A stretch of DNA of 64,000 nucleotides from Parafrigoribacterium_A soli (GTDB lineage Bacteria; Actinomycetota; Actinomycetes; Actinomycetales; Microbacteriaceae): assembly GCF_040227235.1 (NCBI RefSeq), contig NZ_JBELNZ010000001.1, positions 744,001-808,000 of the forward strand, read 5' to 3'. Below, one piece after another: positions 7,888 to 16,669 of the stretch (positions are counted from its first letter, which is position 1; each line of letters begins with the position of its first letter). The notes below the pieces were generated by a model. That model saw nothing but the letters and a program-made list of their open reading frames with translations. It made no database searches and was not told the origin of the DNA. A program made the position numbers and the translations under genes.

Positions 7888-8628
7888 TCAGCGCCCCGGC
7901 AGACTGCTGAGTGACTGCGAACGGCGCGCCAGGAGATCGGCGTAGGTGCCGTCGCGCTCCGCCCACCGCAGCGCGAGGGCAGCCTTGACAACGATCTCGT
8001 TCGGAGTCGGGCTCTCGACGAGATGTTCAATGACCTCGTCGAGGAAGCTCTCCAGCGGCAACGCGGCAGGGTTGACTTTCTCCTGGCCCGCCGTGGCGAC
8101 GGCGGGGGGAACGAGTTCCGTGACGTCCACACCGGTGCCGACCAGCTGCGCGCGCAGCGACTCCGTGTAGGCGTGCACTCCCGCCTTCGAGGCACCATAG
8201 CTGGCCATGAGCGGGAATGGGAGAAACCCGATGCCGGAGCTCACCGTGATGATATTGCCGCTCCCGCGCGAGATCAGGTGCGGGATGAAGGCATCGAGTA
8301 CCCGGATGGTGCCGAGCAGGTTGACCGCAATCGTGGTCTCCGCCTGCATGCCGTGAGCCGGGTCGCGCAGGTCCTCGATCAACATGACGCCCGACATCGT
8401 CACCACGACATCGAGGTCTGGATGATCGGCGAGCACCCGGTCGCGGGCGATCTGGATGGATGCCGGGTCGGTGACATCGATCTGAACCGTTTCGAGGTCG
8501 TCGACCCTGTCGGTGTTGCGGCCTCCCACGATCACGGTGCTGCCGGCGGCAGCCAAGCGTCGTGCGAGCCCCCGGCCGATCCCGGAGGTGCCGCCGACGA
8601 TCAGAACGGTGCGATGGGTGATGTCCAT
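7888..8628 (-). CDS. Short-chain dehydrogenase/reductase (SDR)
   Basis: 246 residues with the classical SDR elements: nucleotide-binding GGTSGIG at 12-18, the catalytic Ser in ITVSSGIGF and the YGASK active-site pair. The sequence around PFPLMASYGASKAG resembles DltE-type oxidoreductases. Substrate unknown. It is divergent from an MmyB-like regulator across a 132-base gap that should hold both promoters; this arrangement recurs at 37.2-39.0 kb with different members of the same two families. Confidence 0.85.
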   Translation of the reverse strand: MDITHRTVLIVGGTSGIGRGLARRLAAAGSTVIVGGRNTDRVDDLETVQIDVTDPASIQIARDRVLADHPDLDVVVTMSGVMLIEDLRDPAHGMQAETTIAVNLLGTIRVLDAFIPHLISRGSGNIITVSSGIGFLPFPLMASYGASKAGVHAYTESLRAQLVGTGVDVTELVPPAVATAGQEKVNPAALPLESFLDEVIEHLVESPTPNEIVVKAALALRWAERDGTYADLLARRSQSLSSLPGR

Positions 8629-8760
8629 TTCCTACTTCTTTCGATCCGTTTATCGGTACCTCCGAATAGTCGCGCCGAACTGCCCGACCAGGAAGGTCCC
8701 CGCTGTTCCGGGGAGTGGCAGGGCCTCTCTCGCGCCCCGCATGCGGATAGCGTGAGTGCT

Positions 8761-9600
8761 ATGGATGACGGGGCACCGGGGAACCGGCTCGGCGAGTACC
8801 TGCGCGCTCGGCGCGCGCTCGTCACGCCGGAAGATCTGGGCATCCCGGCTGGCGCCCACCGTCGGGTCCCCGGACTGCGACGTGAAGAAGTTGCGCTCCT
8901 GGCCGGCATCAGCGCCGACTACTACCTCCGACTCGAACGCGGGCGCGACAAGAATCCGTCGCTACAGGTGCTCGAAGCTCTGGCGCGCGTGTTGCACCTG
9001 GACGAGGTCGAATCCGCGTATCTGCTTGGTCTCGGCGGTCCGCAACCGCACGTCCGGCGGCGTCGGCGCGCCACTCGGGTGCCGGCCCGGCTGCATCGCC
9101 TGCTCGCCGCGCTCGAGCTGCCGGCGTTCATCGAGGACCAGTTCTTCGATGTACTCGCCTCCAACGCGCAGGCGATCGCCTTCTCGCCTCGTCTCGCGCC
9201 CGGATACAACCGGCTGCGGTCCCTGATGCTGGATGCGGAGGAGCGCGAGTTCCACGAGGACTGGGAGTCGGCCGTGGCCCAGTTCATCGCGGTGTTCCGC
9301 AGCACGATCGGCGATAACACCGACGATGCGCGCGCTGTGGAATTGGTTGGGGAACTCTCGCTGTCGAGCGCGCGATTCCGGTCTCTCTGGGCACGGCACG
9401 ACGTTCGGCAGTTCGCTGGCGGCACGATGACCGTCCACCATCCGGTGGTGGGCACAGTGACCCTGCACCGCGAGAAACTTCCCGTGGATGACCTCATCCT
9501 GGTCATCTACTACCCCGCAGAGAACGGCGACGCAGATAAGCTTCGGCTCCTCGCCGCCATGGCAGCCACGGCGAATGAGCCCGCGACGCCCCAGAACTAA
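8761..9600 (+). CDS. XRE-family transcriptional regulator, MmyB-like ligand domain
   Basis: 279 residues from ATG 8761. The N-terminal helix-turn-helix reads VPGLRREEVALLAGISADYY (about residues 37-56), typical of MmyB/MLTR regulators, followed by the C-terminal PAS-like ligand-binding domain ending in HPVVGTVTLHREKLPV. Such regulators bind small hydrophobic ligands and usually repress the adjacent divergent dehydrogenase gene. The longer open frame upstream overlaps the SDR gene on the other strand and is discarded. Confidence 0.85.
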   Translation: MDDGAPGNRLGEYLRARRALVTPEDLGIPAGAHRRVPGLRREEVALLAGISADYYLRLERGRDKNPSLQVLEALARVLHLDEVESAYLLGLGGPQPHVRRRRRATRVPARLHRLLAALELPAFIEDQFFDVLASNAQAIAFSPRLAPGYNRLRSLMLDAEEREFHEDWESAVAQFIAVFRSTIGDNTDDARAVELVGELSLSSARFRSLWARHDVRQFAGGTMTVHHPVVGTVTLHREKLPVDDLILVIYYPAENGDADKLRLLAAMAATANEPATPQN

Positions 9601-9604
9601 CCGC

Positions 9605-9880
9605 TCAGGCGAGCGAGAGGGGCACGAGGATCACAGTCGCGGCCGCGAGGACGACCACTGAGCCGACCAAGCTCGCGGTCATCCGGTTGACGAGGCCCTC
9701 CTTCTGCACGGCAGCGAGCTGCACGCAGAAGGTGAGGAAGATCGCTCCGGCGAGCACCATCGGCAGCCAGGTGAGGTACTCGCCCGGACGAGAGAAGAGG
9801 CCGACGAGAAGTGCGCCGACGGCCGTGAGCAGCCAGACGGGGATCACGGTCAGTCGCCAGCGCACGACTCCATCTTGCAC
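9605..9880 (-). CDS. Small integral membrane protein of unknown function
   Basis: About 91 residues with three hydrophobic segments (roughly 10-28, 36-58, 68-90) and a charged loop QKEGLVNR. The start is uncertain: GTG at 9880 or GTG at 9865, neither with a strong ribosome-binding site. It is convergent with the regulator before it and lies downstream of the azoR-like gene on the same strand. I do not recognise a family. Confidence 0.5.
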   Translation of the reverse strand: MQDGVVRWRLTVIPVWLLTAVGALLVGLFSRPGEYLTWLPMVLAGAIFLTFCVQLAAVQKEGLVNRMTASLVGSVVVLAAATVILVPLSLA

Positions 9881-9939
9881 CACGCCACGCGCGATTGCCT
9901 GAGACGCCGCCGCACCAATGGTGCCGCGCCGATCGTGGC

Positions 9940-10590
9940 TTAGTCGACCAGCGCGTATCGCTTCGCGGCGAGCGCGCGACCGTGCTCGGCCGCGAGTTGC
10001 TCGGCCGCAACCTTGATCTGGGCGGCCTGCTCGGTGAACTGGTCCATGGCGGGGTTCACACCGACGAGCGTGAACGGGCGCCGCACGACGAGCAAATCCG
10101 CACCCCAGACCTCGCCGATGACGCGGCTGAGCCACGGCGTGGAGTGATCCCAGCCCTCCTTGGGCGTGCCGACGTCGTAGTTGCCTCCGAGAACCGTGGC
10201 GAGCACGACCGGCTTGCCCTTGAGCGCCCCACCGGCGATACGCGAGTCGGTGTAGGTGACGTCGTACCAGGTCTTCACGTGCGCTGCGACTCCCCAGTTG
10301 TAGAGCGGGATCGCGAGCAGCAGCGCATCCGCGTTGATCAGTTCGTCGGCGAGTTCCGTGGCCAGAGCGAGGGCGTCGCGCTGGGCTGGAGTGCGGTCAT
10401 CCTCTGCGACGAATCCACCGGTCACAGCGTCACGCCACAGGGTGGCCGGCAGCGGCTCGCTGCCAAGATCGCGACGGGTCACGACGGAGTCGGGATGTTC
10501 GGCGGACCACTCGGCTTCGACCAGATCGGCCAGGGCACGGCTCTGGGACGTGGCGGGCATGATGCTGGCATCGAGGCGGAACAAAGACAT
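9940..10590 (-). CDS. FMN-dependent NADH-azoreductase / quinone reductase (AzoR-like)
   Basis: 216 residues from ATG 10590, with GGAG 8 bases upstream; a TTG four codons earlier is possible but less likely. The flavodoxin-like fold is visible as MSLFRLDASIMP...SQSRALADLVEAEW, the PLYNWGVAAHVKTWYD flavin loop and VLGGNYDVGTPKEGWDH. AzoR-type enzymes reduce quinones and azo compounds by two electrons and protect against thiol stress. It is divergent from glnR; the 157-base gap contains an AT-rich patch (10610-10650) unlike the rest of the window. Confidence 0.75.
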   Translation of the reverse strand: MSLFRLDASIMPATSQSRALADLVEAEWSAEHPDSVVTRRDLGSEPLPATLWRDAVTGGFVAEDDRTPAQRDALALATELADELINADALLLAIPLYNWGVAAHVKTWYDVTYTDSRIAGGALKGKPVVLATVLGGNYDVGTPKEGWDHSTPWLSRVIGEVWGADLLVVRRPFTLVGVNPAMDQFTEQAAQIKVAAEQLAAEHGRALAAKRYALVD

Positions 10591-10747
10591 GAAGCTCTCC
10601 AATACGGATTGACTATGAAAAACAAAGTGACTCGGAAAACAATAGCACTCACAAAACCGAGTCGCGCGCCGGGCCTTGAGATCAATTCCGGCGCGTGCCG
10701 CGCGGACTCGCCCTAGTAGACTTCAGCTCTGGCGTTTGGAGGCCTCT

Positions 10748-11440
10748 GTGGCGCAGCTGCTGATCCTGACACCCGCAGTCGACAACGACGTTCTGCCGGC
10801 GCTCTCACTGCTCAGTCATCGCGTGCGCCAAATTCCGGCCGAACCGGCGTCTCTCGTCAATGCTCCGAGCTGCGACCTGATTCTGGTGGATGCGCGCACC
10901 GACCTCGCGAGCGCCAAGTCCCTCTGCAAGATCCTCACCACCACGGGCATCGCCGTTCCGCTGCTGCTCGTGCTCACGGAGGGCGGCTTGTCCGGGGTGA
11001 GCGCGGAGTGGGGGGTCGACGACGTGGTGCTCGAGACCGCCGGTCCGGCCGAGGTGGACGCGCGCATACGCCTTGCTACCACCCGCCAGGCCATCGACGA
11101 GGTCAGCAACAAGATCAGCGCCTCGGGCGTGGTCATCGACGAGGCCAGCTACTCCGCGAAGGTGCAGGGTCGACCGCTCGATCTCACCTTCAAGGAATTC
11201 GAGCTGCTGCGCTTTCTCGCCCTGCACCCCTCGCGCGTGTTCACCAGGGAGCAGCTGCTGAGCGAGGTCTGGGGCTACGACTACTTCGGCGGCACGCGCA
11301 CCGTCGACGTTCACGTTCGAAGGCTTCGGGCCAAGCTCGGCGAACTGGAATCGCTCATCGGCACCGTGCGCAACGTCGGCTACCGCTTCAACGTGTATGA
11401 GGATGAAAATGACAGAACCGAGCAGCCCGTCAGGCCCTAG
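10748..11440 (+). CDS. glnR: GlnR-type orphan response regulator (winged helix)
   Basis: 230 residues from GTG 10748 with TTGGAGG just upstream. Residues 1-100 form a receiver-like domain (LLILTPAVDNDVLPAL); the C-terminal OmpR-type winged helix runs LDLTFKEFELLRFLALHP... EVWGYDYFGGTRTVDVHVRRLRAKLG... VRNVGYRF. GlnR regulates nitrogen assimilation in actinobacteria without a cognate kinase, and its location directly before mshD is a conserved gene order in the phylum. The stop overlaps mshD by 32 bases. Assignment rests on this synteny and the receiver sequence; another OmpR-type regulator is possible. Confidence 0.72.
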   Translation: MAQLLILTPAVDNDVLPALSLLSHRVRQIPAEPASLVNAPSCDLILVDARTDLASAKSLCKILTTTGIAVPLLLVLTEGGLSGVSAEWGVDDVVLETAGPAEVDARIRLATTRQAIDEVSNKISASGVVIDEASYSAKVQGRPLDLTFKEFELLRFLALHPSRVFTREQLLSEVWGYDYFGGTRTVDVHVRRLRAKLGELESLIGTVRNVGYRFNVYEDENDRTEQPVRP

Positions 11441-12341
11441 CTTCACCCCCGGTATGCGCGAGTTCCTGAGCGCACTGATCGCCCGGGCAACGCTCGCCGA
11501 CCGGCAGCCGCCCTTCTCCGACCAGTCCATCATCGACCTCGAGAGCGGGGCGAGGCAGCTCGTCGTTCTCGCCGCGCGCGAGAAGCCGGCGGCCGCCGCG
11601 ATCGTGCTGTTCGCGACCGACAGCTTCGACGCCGAGTTCGTCGTCGACCCGCTCGAGCGCCACCACGGGCTTGGCAATCGCATGATGATCGAGATGCTGC
11701 GCGAGGCACACGGCACCGTGCGCATCTGGGCCCATGGCGACCATCCGGATGCGCGAGCGCTCGCGAGGCGGTACGACTTCGAGGCGGCCCGCGAACTGCT
11801 GCAGTTGCGGGCGAAGGTCTCCGGCGAACCGATCCCCGAAGGCGCCCCGGTGCGCGTCGATAGCTTCCGGGTCGGCGTCGACGACGCCGAGTGGCTGAGG
11901 GTGAACGCCCTGGCCTTCGCGACGCATCCGGAGCAGGGCTCGCTCACCCAGGCCGACCTTGAGGCACGGATTGCGGAGGACTGGTTCGAGGCCGACGACT
12001 TCCTCGTTGCTCGGGATGACGACGGGGCGATGATGGGGTTCTGCTGGCTCAAGGTGGAGCGGGCTTCAACGGGCTCAGCCACCGAAGCGGGCTCAGCCAC
12101 CGAGGCTGCTGCAGTTCCCGAGCTGGGCGAATTCTACGCGGTGGGAGTGCATCCGAAGCATCAGGGGCTCGGGCTCGGACGTTCGCTCGTGCAGGCCGGA
12201 CTGAACCGGCTGGCGGACCTCGGCATCCGCACCGCCAACCTCTACGTCGATGCCGACAATGTTGCCGCCGTGAAGCTCTACCGCTCGTTCGGCTTCGCCG
12301 ATCACTCGATCGACATCCAATACGAGCTGAAGCGGCGTTAA
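11409..12341 (+). CDS. mshD: Mycothiol synthase (mycothiol acetyltransferase)
   Basis: 310 residues; two GNAT domains. The second carries the acetyl-CoA loop VHPKHQGLGLGRSLVQAGL and NLYVDADNVAAVKLYRSFGF. MshD acetylates Cys-GlcN-Ins, the last step in making mycothiol, the main thiol of actinobacteria. I chose the third of three nearby ATGs (11409) because AGGA lies 5 bases before it. Residues about 219-234 (STGSATEAGSATEA) are encoded by two tandem 18-base copies of a diverged dispersed repeat, lengthening the linker before the last conserved block. It follows glnR and precedes ppk1. Confidence 0.9.
   Translation: MTEPSSPSGPSFTPGMREFLSALIARATLADRQPPFSDQSIIDLESGARQLVVLAAREKPAAAAIVLFATDSFDAEFVVDPLERHHGLGNRMMIEMLREAHGTVRIWAHGDHPDARALARRYDFEAARELLQLRAKVSGEPIPEGAPVRVDSFRVGVDDAEWLRVNALAFATHPEQGSLTQADLEARIAEDWFEADDFLVARDDDGAMMGFCWLKVERASTGSATEAGSATEAAAVPELGEFYAVGVHPKHQGLGLGRSLVQAGLNRLADLGIRTANLYVDADNVAAVKLYRSFGFADHSIDIQYELKRR
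12070..12105. repeat. 18-base tandem repeat inside mshD (degenerate dispersed repeat)
   Basis: CGGGCTCAGCCACCGAAG at 12070-12087 is repeated with one change at 12088-12105. It resembles the TTCGACAGGCTCAGCGACCG form of the dispersed element and is read in frame in mshD. Confidence 0.7.
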
Positions 12342-12369
12342 GCGCGCGTTCACTGGGCACTCACCTTCG
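12337..12369 (+). promoter_or_regulatory. PHO-box-like direct repeat upstream of ppk1
   Basis: Three consecutive 11-base units: GTTAAGCGCGC, GTTCACTGGGC and ACTCACCTTCG. Actinobacterial PhoP binds direct repeats of 11 bases with a GTTCACC-like core, and ppk is a known PhoP target in Streptomyces. The box overlaps the end of mshD and lies 28 bases before the ppk1 ATG. Confidence 0.5.
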
Positions 12370-12396
12370 CGAGCGACGGGGTGCAATGATGAACGG

Positions 12397-14571
12397 ATGG
12401 AGAGCGAAACCTACCTGACGGAAGCAGGCCTCGCCACCGACAGCCTCGATGACGACTACGACTCGGGATGGGTGGACGACGGCACGCTGCCGCCCGAGCG
12501 CTATCTCGACCGCGAACTGAGCTGGCTCGCCTTCAACACCCGCGTGCTCGAACTCGCGGAAGACCCCGCGACGCCGCTGCTTGAGAGAGCCAACTTCCTC
12601 GCCATCTTTGCGAGCAACCTCGACGAGTTCTTCATGGTGCGCGTCGCGGGCCTCAAGCGCCGCATCCTCACCGGTCTCTCGGTACCGACCAATGTGGGGC
12701 GGCCGGCGACGAGCGTGCTCGCCGACATCCAGGAGCGCGCACAGGAGCTACAGCAGCGGCACGCGGCGGTATTCCGCGACCAGGTGAAGCCCGAACTCGA
12801 CGCGGCGGGCATCCACATCGAGAGCTGGACCGACCTCGACGCCGACGACCGCTCGCGCATCGACGAGATCTTCGCGCAGCAGATCTTCCCCGTGCTCATG
12901 CCGCTCGCCGTCGACCCCGCGCATCCGTTCCCCTACATCTCGGGCCTCTCGCTCAACCTCTCCATCCGGGTGCGCAACCCGAAGACGCGCAAGCAGGAGT
13001 TCGCGCGGCTCAAGGTGCCACCGATGCTGCCGCGCTTCGTGCAGTTGCCGGATGACGAAAGCGGCCACCTGCGCTTCATTCCGCTCGAAGACCTCATCTC
13101 CAATCACCTCGGCGACCTGTTCCCCGGCATGGAGATCCTCGAGCACCACGAGTTCCGGGTGACCCGCAACGAGGACGTGCAGATCGACGAGGACGAGTCG
13201 GAGAACCTCATCCAGAGCCTCGAGCGCGAGCTGCTGCGCCGCCGCTTCGGCCCGCCGATCCGCCTCGAAATCACCGACGACATGGATGACGTGACCCTCG
13301 GCCTCCTCGTGCGGGAGCTCGAGATCACCGAGCAGGAGGTCTACCGGCTGCCCGCACCGCTCGACCTCGGCGGGCTGTTCGAGGTGACCAGGATCGACCG
13401 GCCCGAGCTCAAGTATCTGCCGCACGTTCCCACCACGAGCGTCAACCTGATGCCGGCCGAGCCCACCGACGTGCCGGATGTCTTCGCCTCGATCAGCAAG
13501 CGCGACATTCTCGTGCACCACCCTTACGAGTCCTTCGCCACGAGCGTGCAGGCGTTCCTCGAGCAGGCGGCGGTCGACCCGGCGGTGCTCGCCATCAAGA
13601 TGACGCTCTATCGCACGAGCGGCGATAGCCCCATCGTTGAGGCGCTCATCAACGCGGCGGAAAACGGCAAGGCCGTGCTCGCGCTCGTGGAGATCAAGGC
13701 GCGATTCGACGAGACCGCGAACATCAACTGGGCCAGAAAGCTCGAGAAGGCCGGGGTGCACGTCGTCTACGGCATGGTGGGCCTCAAGACGCACTGCAAG
13801 CTTGCCCTCGCGGTGCGGCAGGAAGAAGGCGTGCTGCGGCACTACAGCCACATCGGCACCGGAAACTACAACCCGAAGACCTCCCGCATCTACGAAGACC
13901 TGGGCCTGCTGACCACGGATGCCCAGGTCGGCAAAGACCTGACCCGCCTGTTCAACGAGTTGTCGGGCTACGCGATCGAGAAGAAGTTCAAGCGCCTTCT
14001 GGTCGCTCCGCTGCACCTGCGCAAGGGGCTGCTGAAGCGCATCGCTGCAGAGACGGCCAACGCCGAGAACGGACTGCCGAGCGCCATCCGCATCAAGGTC
14101 AACTCGATCGTGGACGAAGCGATTACCGACGCGCTCTACCGGGCGAGCAATGCCGGCGTTCCGATCGAACTGGTCGTCCGCGGTATCTGCGGGCTGAGGC
14201 CCGGTATCCCCGGGCTGAGCGAGAACATTCGGGTTCGGTCGATTCTCGGTCGATACCTCGAGCACTCGCGCATCTTCTCGTTCCTCAACAACGGTGACCC
14301 GCAGGTCTACATCGGCAGCGCCGACCTCATGCACCGCAACCTCGACCGCCGGGTCGAGGTGCTCGTGCGACTCGTCGATCCCGATCACCTGCGCGAGATC
14401 GACGAGCTGTTCGACCTCGCGATGTCGGACGAGACCTCGTCGTGGACGCTCGAGTCCGACGGCGCCTGGACGCGCCATCATCTCGCCGATGACGGAACAC
14501 CCCTGCAGGACATGCAGAATGTTGTGATGCGCCACATCTCCCAGCGGAAGCGCACCGGAGTCCTCCGGTGA
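12397..14571 (+). CDS. ppk1: Polyphosphate kinase 1
   Basis: 724 residues, the normal size. The N-terminal region RYLDRELSWLAFNTRVLELA and FFMVRVAGLKRRI are hallmark PPK1 blocks; LYRTSGDSPIVEALINAAENG and HYSHIGTGNYNPKT hold the autophosphorylated His and phosphate-binding residues; YIGSADLMHRNLDRRVEVLV is the second catalytic region. It polymerises the gamma-phosphate of ATP into polyphosphate. It is coupled to the downstream NUDIX/phosphatase gene by a GTGA overlap and is preceded by a PHO-box-like repeat. Confidence 0.97.
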   Translation: MESETYLTEAGLATDSLDDDYDSGWVDDGTLPPERYLDRELSWLAFNTRVLELAEDPATPLLERANFLAIFASNLDEFFMVRVAGLKRRILTGLSVPTNVGRPATSVLADIQERAQELQQRHAAVFRDQVKPELDAAGIHIESWTDLDADDRSRIDEIFAQQIFPVLMPLAVDPAHPFPYISGLSLNLSIRVRNPKTRKQEFARLKVPPMLPRFVQLPDDESGHLRFIPLEDLISNHLGDLFPGMEILEHHEFRVTRNEDVQIDEDESENLIQSLERELLRRRFGPPIRLEITDDMDDVTLGLLVRELEITEQEVYRLPAPLDLGGLFEVTRIDRPELKYLPHVPTTSVNLMPAEPTDVPDVFASISKRDILVHHPYESFATSVQAFLEQAAVDPAVLAIKMTLYRTSGDSPIVEALINAAENGKAVLALVEIKARFDETANINWARKLEKAGVHVVYGMVGLKTHCKLALAVRQEEGVLRHYSHIGTGNYNPKTSRIYEDLGLLTTDAQVGKDLTRLFNELSGYAIEKKFKRLLVAPLHLRKGLLKRIAAETANAENGLPSAIRIKVNSIVDEAITDALYRASNAGVPIELVVRGICGLRPGIPGLSENIRVRSILGRYLEHSRIFSFLNNGDPQVYIGSADLMHRNLDRRVEVLVRLVDPDHLREIDELFDLAMSDETSSWTLESDGAWTRHHLADDGTPLQDMQNVVMRHISQRKRTGVLR

Positions 14572-15518
14572 CCATCGTCATACCCTCCGTCGTACTCGCA
14601 GCGGGCGCCGTGTGTTGGCGCATGCACAAGGGAACCGTTCAGGTGCTGCTCGTGCACCGCGACGAACGCGCAGACGTGTCGCTGCCGAAGGGCAAGGTCG
14701 ACCCGGGCGAGACGCCACCGCAGACCGCGGTGCGCGAGATTCTGGAAGAGACGGGGCTCGCAATCACCCTCGGGGCGCCACTCGGCACGACCGAGTACAC
14801 CCTGGCTGGCGGCCGCGAGAAGCTCGTGTACTACTGGAGCGCCGAGGTCGACGATGCGGCGATCGCGGCATCCACCTTCTCCCCCAATAAGGAGATCGCC
14901 TCGCTCGAGTGGCTGCCCATCGCGGCCGCCCGCGAAGCCATGACGTACGAGCGCGACCGGGATGTGCTCGACCGCTTCAGCGCGAGGGTCGAGGCCGGGC
15001 AGGCCCGCACCTTCGCGATCATCGCCCTCCGCCACGGCAAGGCCGTGCCGCCAGCGAGTTGGGACGGCCCGGATGCAACGCGGCCGCTGCTGCACCGCGG
15101 CACCGAGCAGGCCGCGAGTGTTGCACCCGCGATCGCGGCGTGGAAGCCCGAGAAGCTCGTGAGCAGCCCCGCCCTGCGCTGCGTCGCCACGATCGAGCCG
15201 GTTGCCGTCATCACCGGCCTCGAGGTGAAACCTTCGCCCGGCATCAGCCAGGATGCCTACGAAGACGGCACCGCGACGGTCAAGAAGGTCGTCGGCAAGC
15301 GCCTCGAGAAGCAGCAGACCGTCGTGCTGTGCAGCCACGGTCCGGTGCTTCCCGACATCATCGGCGCCGTTGCGCGCGCGACCCACACCGAGGTGAACGC
15401 CGCGCTGCGCCGCGCCGCGATGCTGTCGACCGGGCACTTCACGGTGCTGCACATCTCGGTCGAGCATCCGAAGTCCGGGATCGTGGCGATCGAGACGCAC
15501 GGGCCGCTCGTCGACTGA
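14568..15518 (+). CDS. mutT1: NUDIX hydrolase with C-terminal histidine phosphatase (MutT1 type)
   Basis: 316 residues. The NUDIX box (G-x5-E-x7-REILEETGL) spans about residues 44-66. After residue 145 an RHG phosphatase domain follows: IIALRHGKA near 150 and VVLCSHGPVLPDII. This two-domain plan matches mycobacterial MutT1, which hydrolyses 8-oxo-dGTP/GTP and diadenosine polyphosphates. Start GTG 14568 overlaps the ppk1 stop by 4 bases, so nucleotide clean-up and polyphosphate synthesis are translationally coupled. Confidence 0.88.
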   Translation: MTIVIPSVVLAAGAVCWRMHKGTVQVLLVHRDERADVSLPKGKVDPGETPPQTAVREILEETGLAITLGAPLGTTEYTLAGGREKLVYYWSAEVDDAAIAASTFSPNKEIASLEWLPIAAAREAMTYERDRDVLDRFSARVEAGQARTFAIIALRHGKAVPPASWDGPDATRPLLHRGTEQAASVAPAIAAWKPEKLVSSPALRCVATIEPVAVITGLEVKPSPGISQDAYEDGTATVKKVVGKRLEKQQTVVLCSHGPVLPDIIGAVARATHTEVNAALRRAAMLSTGHFTVLHISVEHPKSGIVAIETHGPLVD

Positions 15519-15523
15519 ATTCT

Positions 15524-15583
15524 CGTTCCCTGAGCCTGTCGAAGGGAAGACCAGCCCCCCACGCTCGCTGAGCCTGTCGAAGG
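15524..15583. repeat. Dispersed repeat, two direct copies
   Basis: CGTTCCCTGAGCCTGTCGAA begins at 15524 and a related copy CGCTGAGCCTGTCGAAGG is at 15566-15583, both in the same orientation, in the gap between mutT1 and the VanZ gene. A third, weaker copy follows at about 15604. Confidence 0.85.
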
Positions 15584-15624
15584 GCCCAGCAAACCCGCCA
15601 CTCTCGCTGATCGAGGAGCCACCC

Positions 15625-16212
15625 ATGCCGAACGCCCCCGTCGAGATCCCGGCGCTCCCCGTCGTCGTGCCGCTTGCCGTGCTGATCTTCGCCGCACTGC
15701 TGTGGCGGCTGCGACGTCGTGGTGCCGTCAACATCGCCCGGGCGGTCGTCGTCGGGATCCTGTGCGTGTACGGGGCGGGCGTGATCGGCAACACGCTTCT
15801 GCCGATCTTCATCGGCGCCGCGAGCTCGGGCCTGCCGTGGTGGTCGAGCATCAATCTCCGGCTCCTCGAGAACACCGATGCGGCCGACATGCTGCAGAAC
15901 ATCGCCGTGTTCGCGCCGCTCGGCATCCTGCTGCCCCTGGCGACGCGCATCCGCTCGTTGGGCGGCGTCGTGCTCGCGGGTTTTCTGATCAGCCTCGCCA
16001 TGGAGCTGCTTCAGTTCGTGAACGCCGTGGCGGCGAACGGCGGCCACATCGCCGATGTCAACGATCTGCTGGCGAACACCGTCGGCGCGCCCCTCGGTTT
16101 CGGTCTCTACCGGGCGGCGCTACTCCTCCCCGCCGCACGCCGATGGGCGCACGCCGCAACCTGGCCCACCGCGGCACCGCGAACCGACCACGAGACGGTA
16201 TCCCCGCGCTAG
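15625..16212 (+). CDS. VanZ-family membrane protein
   Basis: 195 residues with four hydrophobic segments. The VanZ hallmarks are NIAVFAPLGILLPL in the third segment and ELLQF followed by ADVNDLLANTVGAPLGF. The family is named from teicoplanin resistance, but most members have no known role in drug resistance and likely act in the cell envelope. The ATG at 15625 follows GAGGAG. The C-terminal 25 residues are polar. Confidence 0.85.
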   Translation: MPNAPVEIPALPVVVPLAVLIFAALLWRLRRRGAVNIARAVVVGILCVYGAGVIGNTLLPIFIGAASSGLPWWSSINLRLLENTDAADMLQNIAVFAPLGILLPLATRIRSLGGVVLAGFLISLAMELLQFVNAVAANGGHIADVNDLLANTVGAPLGFGLYRAALLLPAARRWAHAATWPTAAPRTDHETVSPR

Positions 16213-16248
16213 CCCCGTCGGCTCGCGATTGTTCGGGAGGGTGAAGGG

Positions 16249-16659
16249 TCAGGCGTCTCGGGCCTGGGCGATGCGCACGGTGTTGCCGGAGGGGTCGCGG
16301 AACGCGCAGTCGCGCTGCCCCCAGCCCTGGTCGATCGGCTCCTGCAGAACCTCAGCTCCGGATGCGCGCACCTTCTCGAAGAGGCCGTCGAGGTCGTCGG
16401 TCGCGAACACGAGGAACGGCAGCGAGCCCTTCACCAGCAACTCCTGCAGGGCGTCTCCCTCGGCCTGGGAGCGGCCGGCGTGCGGCACGGAGAGCACATA
16501 ATAGGGCCCGGGCTGCCCCGGCGTGCCGACGCTGAGCCAGCGGTATTCGCCGTTCGAGACATCGTTGAGCACCTCGAGGCCAAGAGCGTCGCGGTAGAAG
16601 CCGAGGGACTCATCCACGTCGTTGACGGTGATGTTGCATGCTTGCAGTGAGAGTGTCAT
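16249..16659 (-). CDS. VOC-family (glyoxalase/bleomycin-resistance) protein
   Basis: 136-residue single VOC domain: NITVNDVDESLGFYRDALGL at 9-28 and the C-terminal FRDPSGNTVRIAQ typical of the second beta-alpha-beta unit. These small dioxygenase-like proteins bind a metal and a small ligand; substrate unknown. It lies 10 bases after an AraC-type regulator on the same strand, which may control it. Confidence 0.8.
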   Translation of the reverse strand: MTLSLQACNITVNDVDESLGFYRDALGLEVLNDVSNGEYRWLSVGTPGQPGPYYVLSVPHAGRSQAEGDALQELLVKGSLPFLVFATDDLDGLFEKVRASGAEVLQEPIDQGWGQRDCAFRDPSGNTVRIAQARDA

Positions 16660-16669
16660 GCGGGCAACG

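Noticed and set aside
12748..14535. 595-codon open frame on the minus strand
   Set aside because: It is antisense to ppk1, an obvious conserved gene, and its sequence is the Asp/Glu/Arg/Val-rich pattern typical of antisense frames in high-GC DNA.
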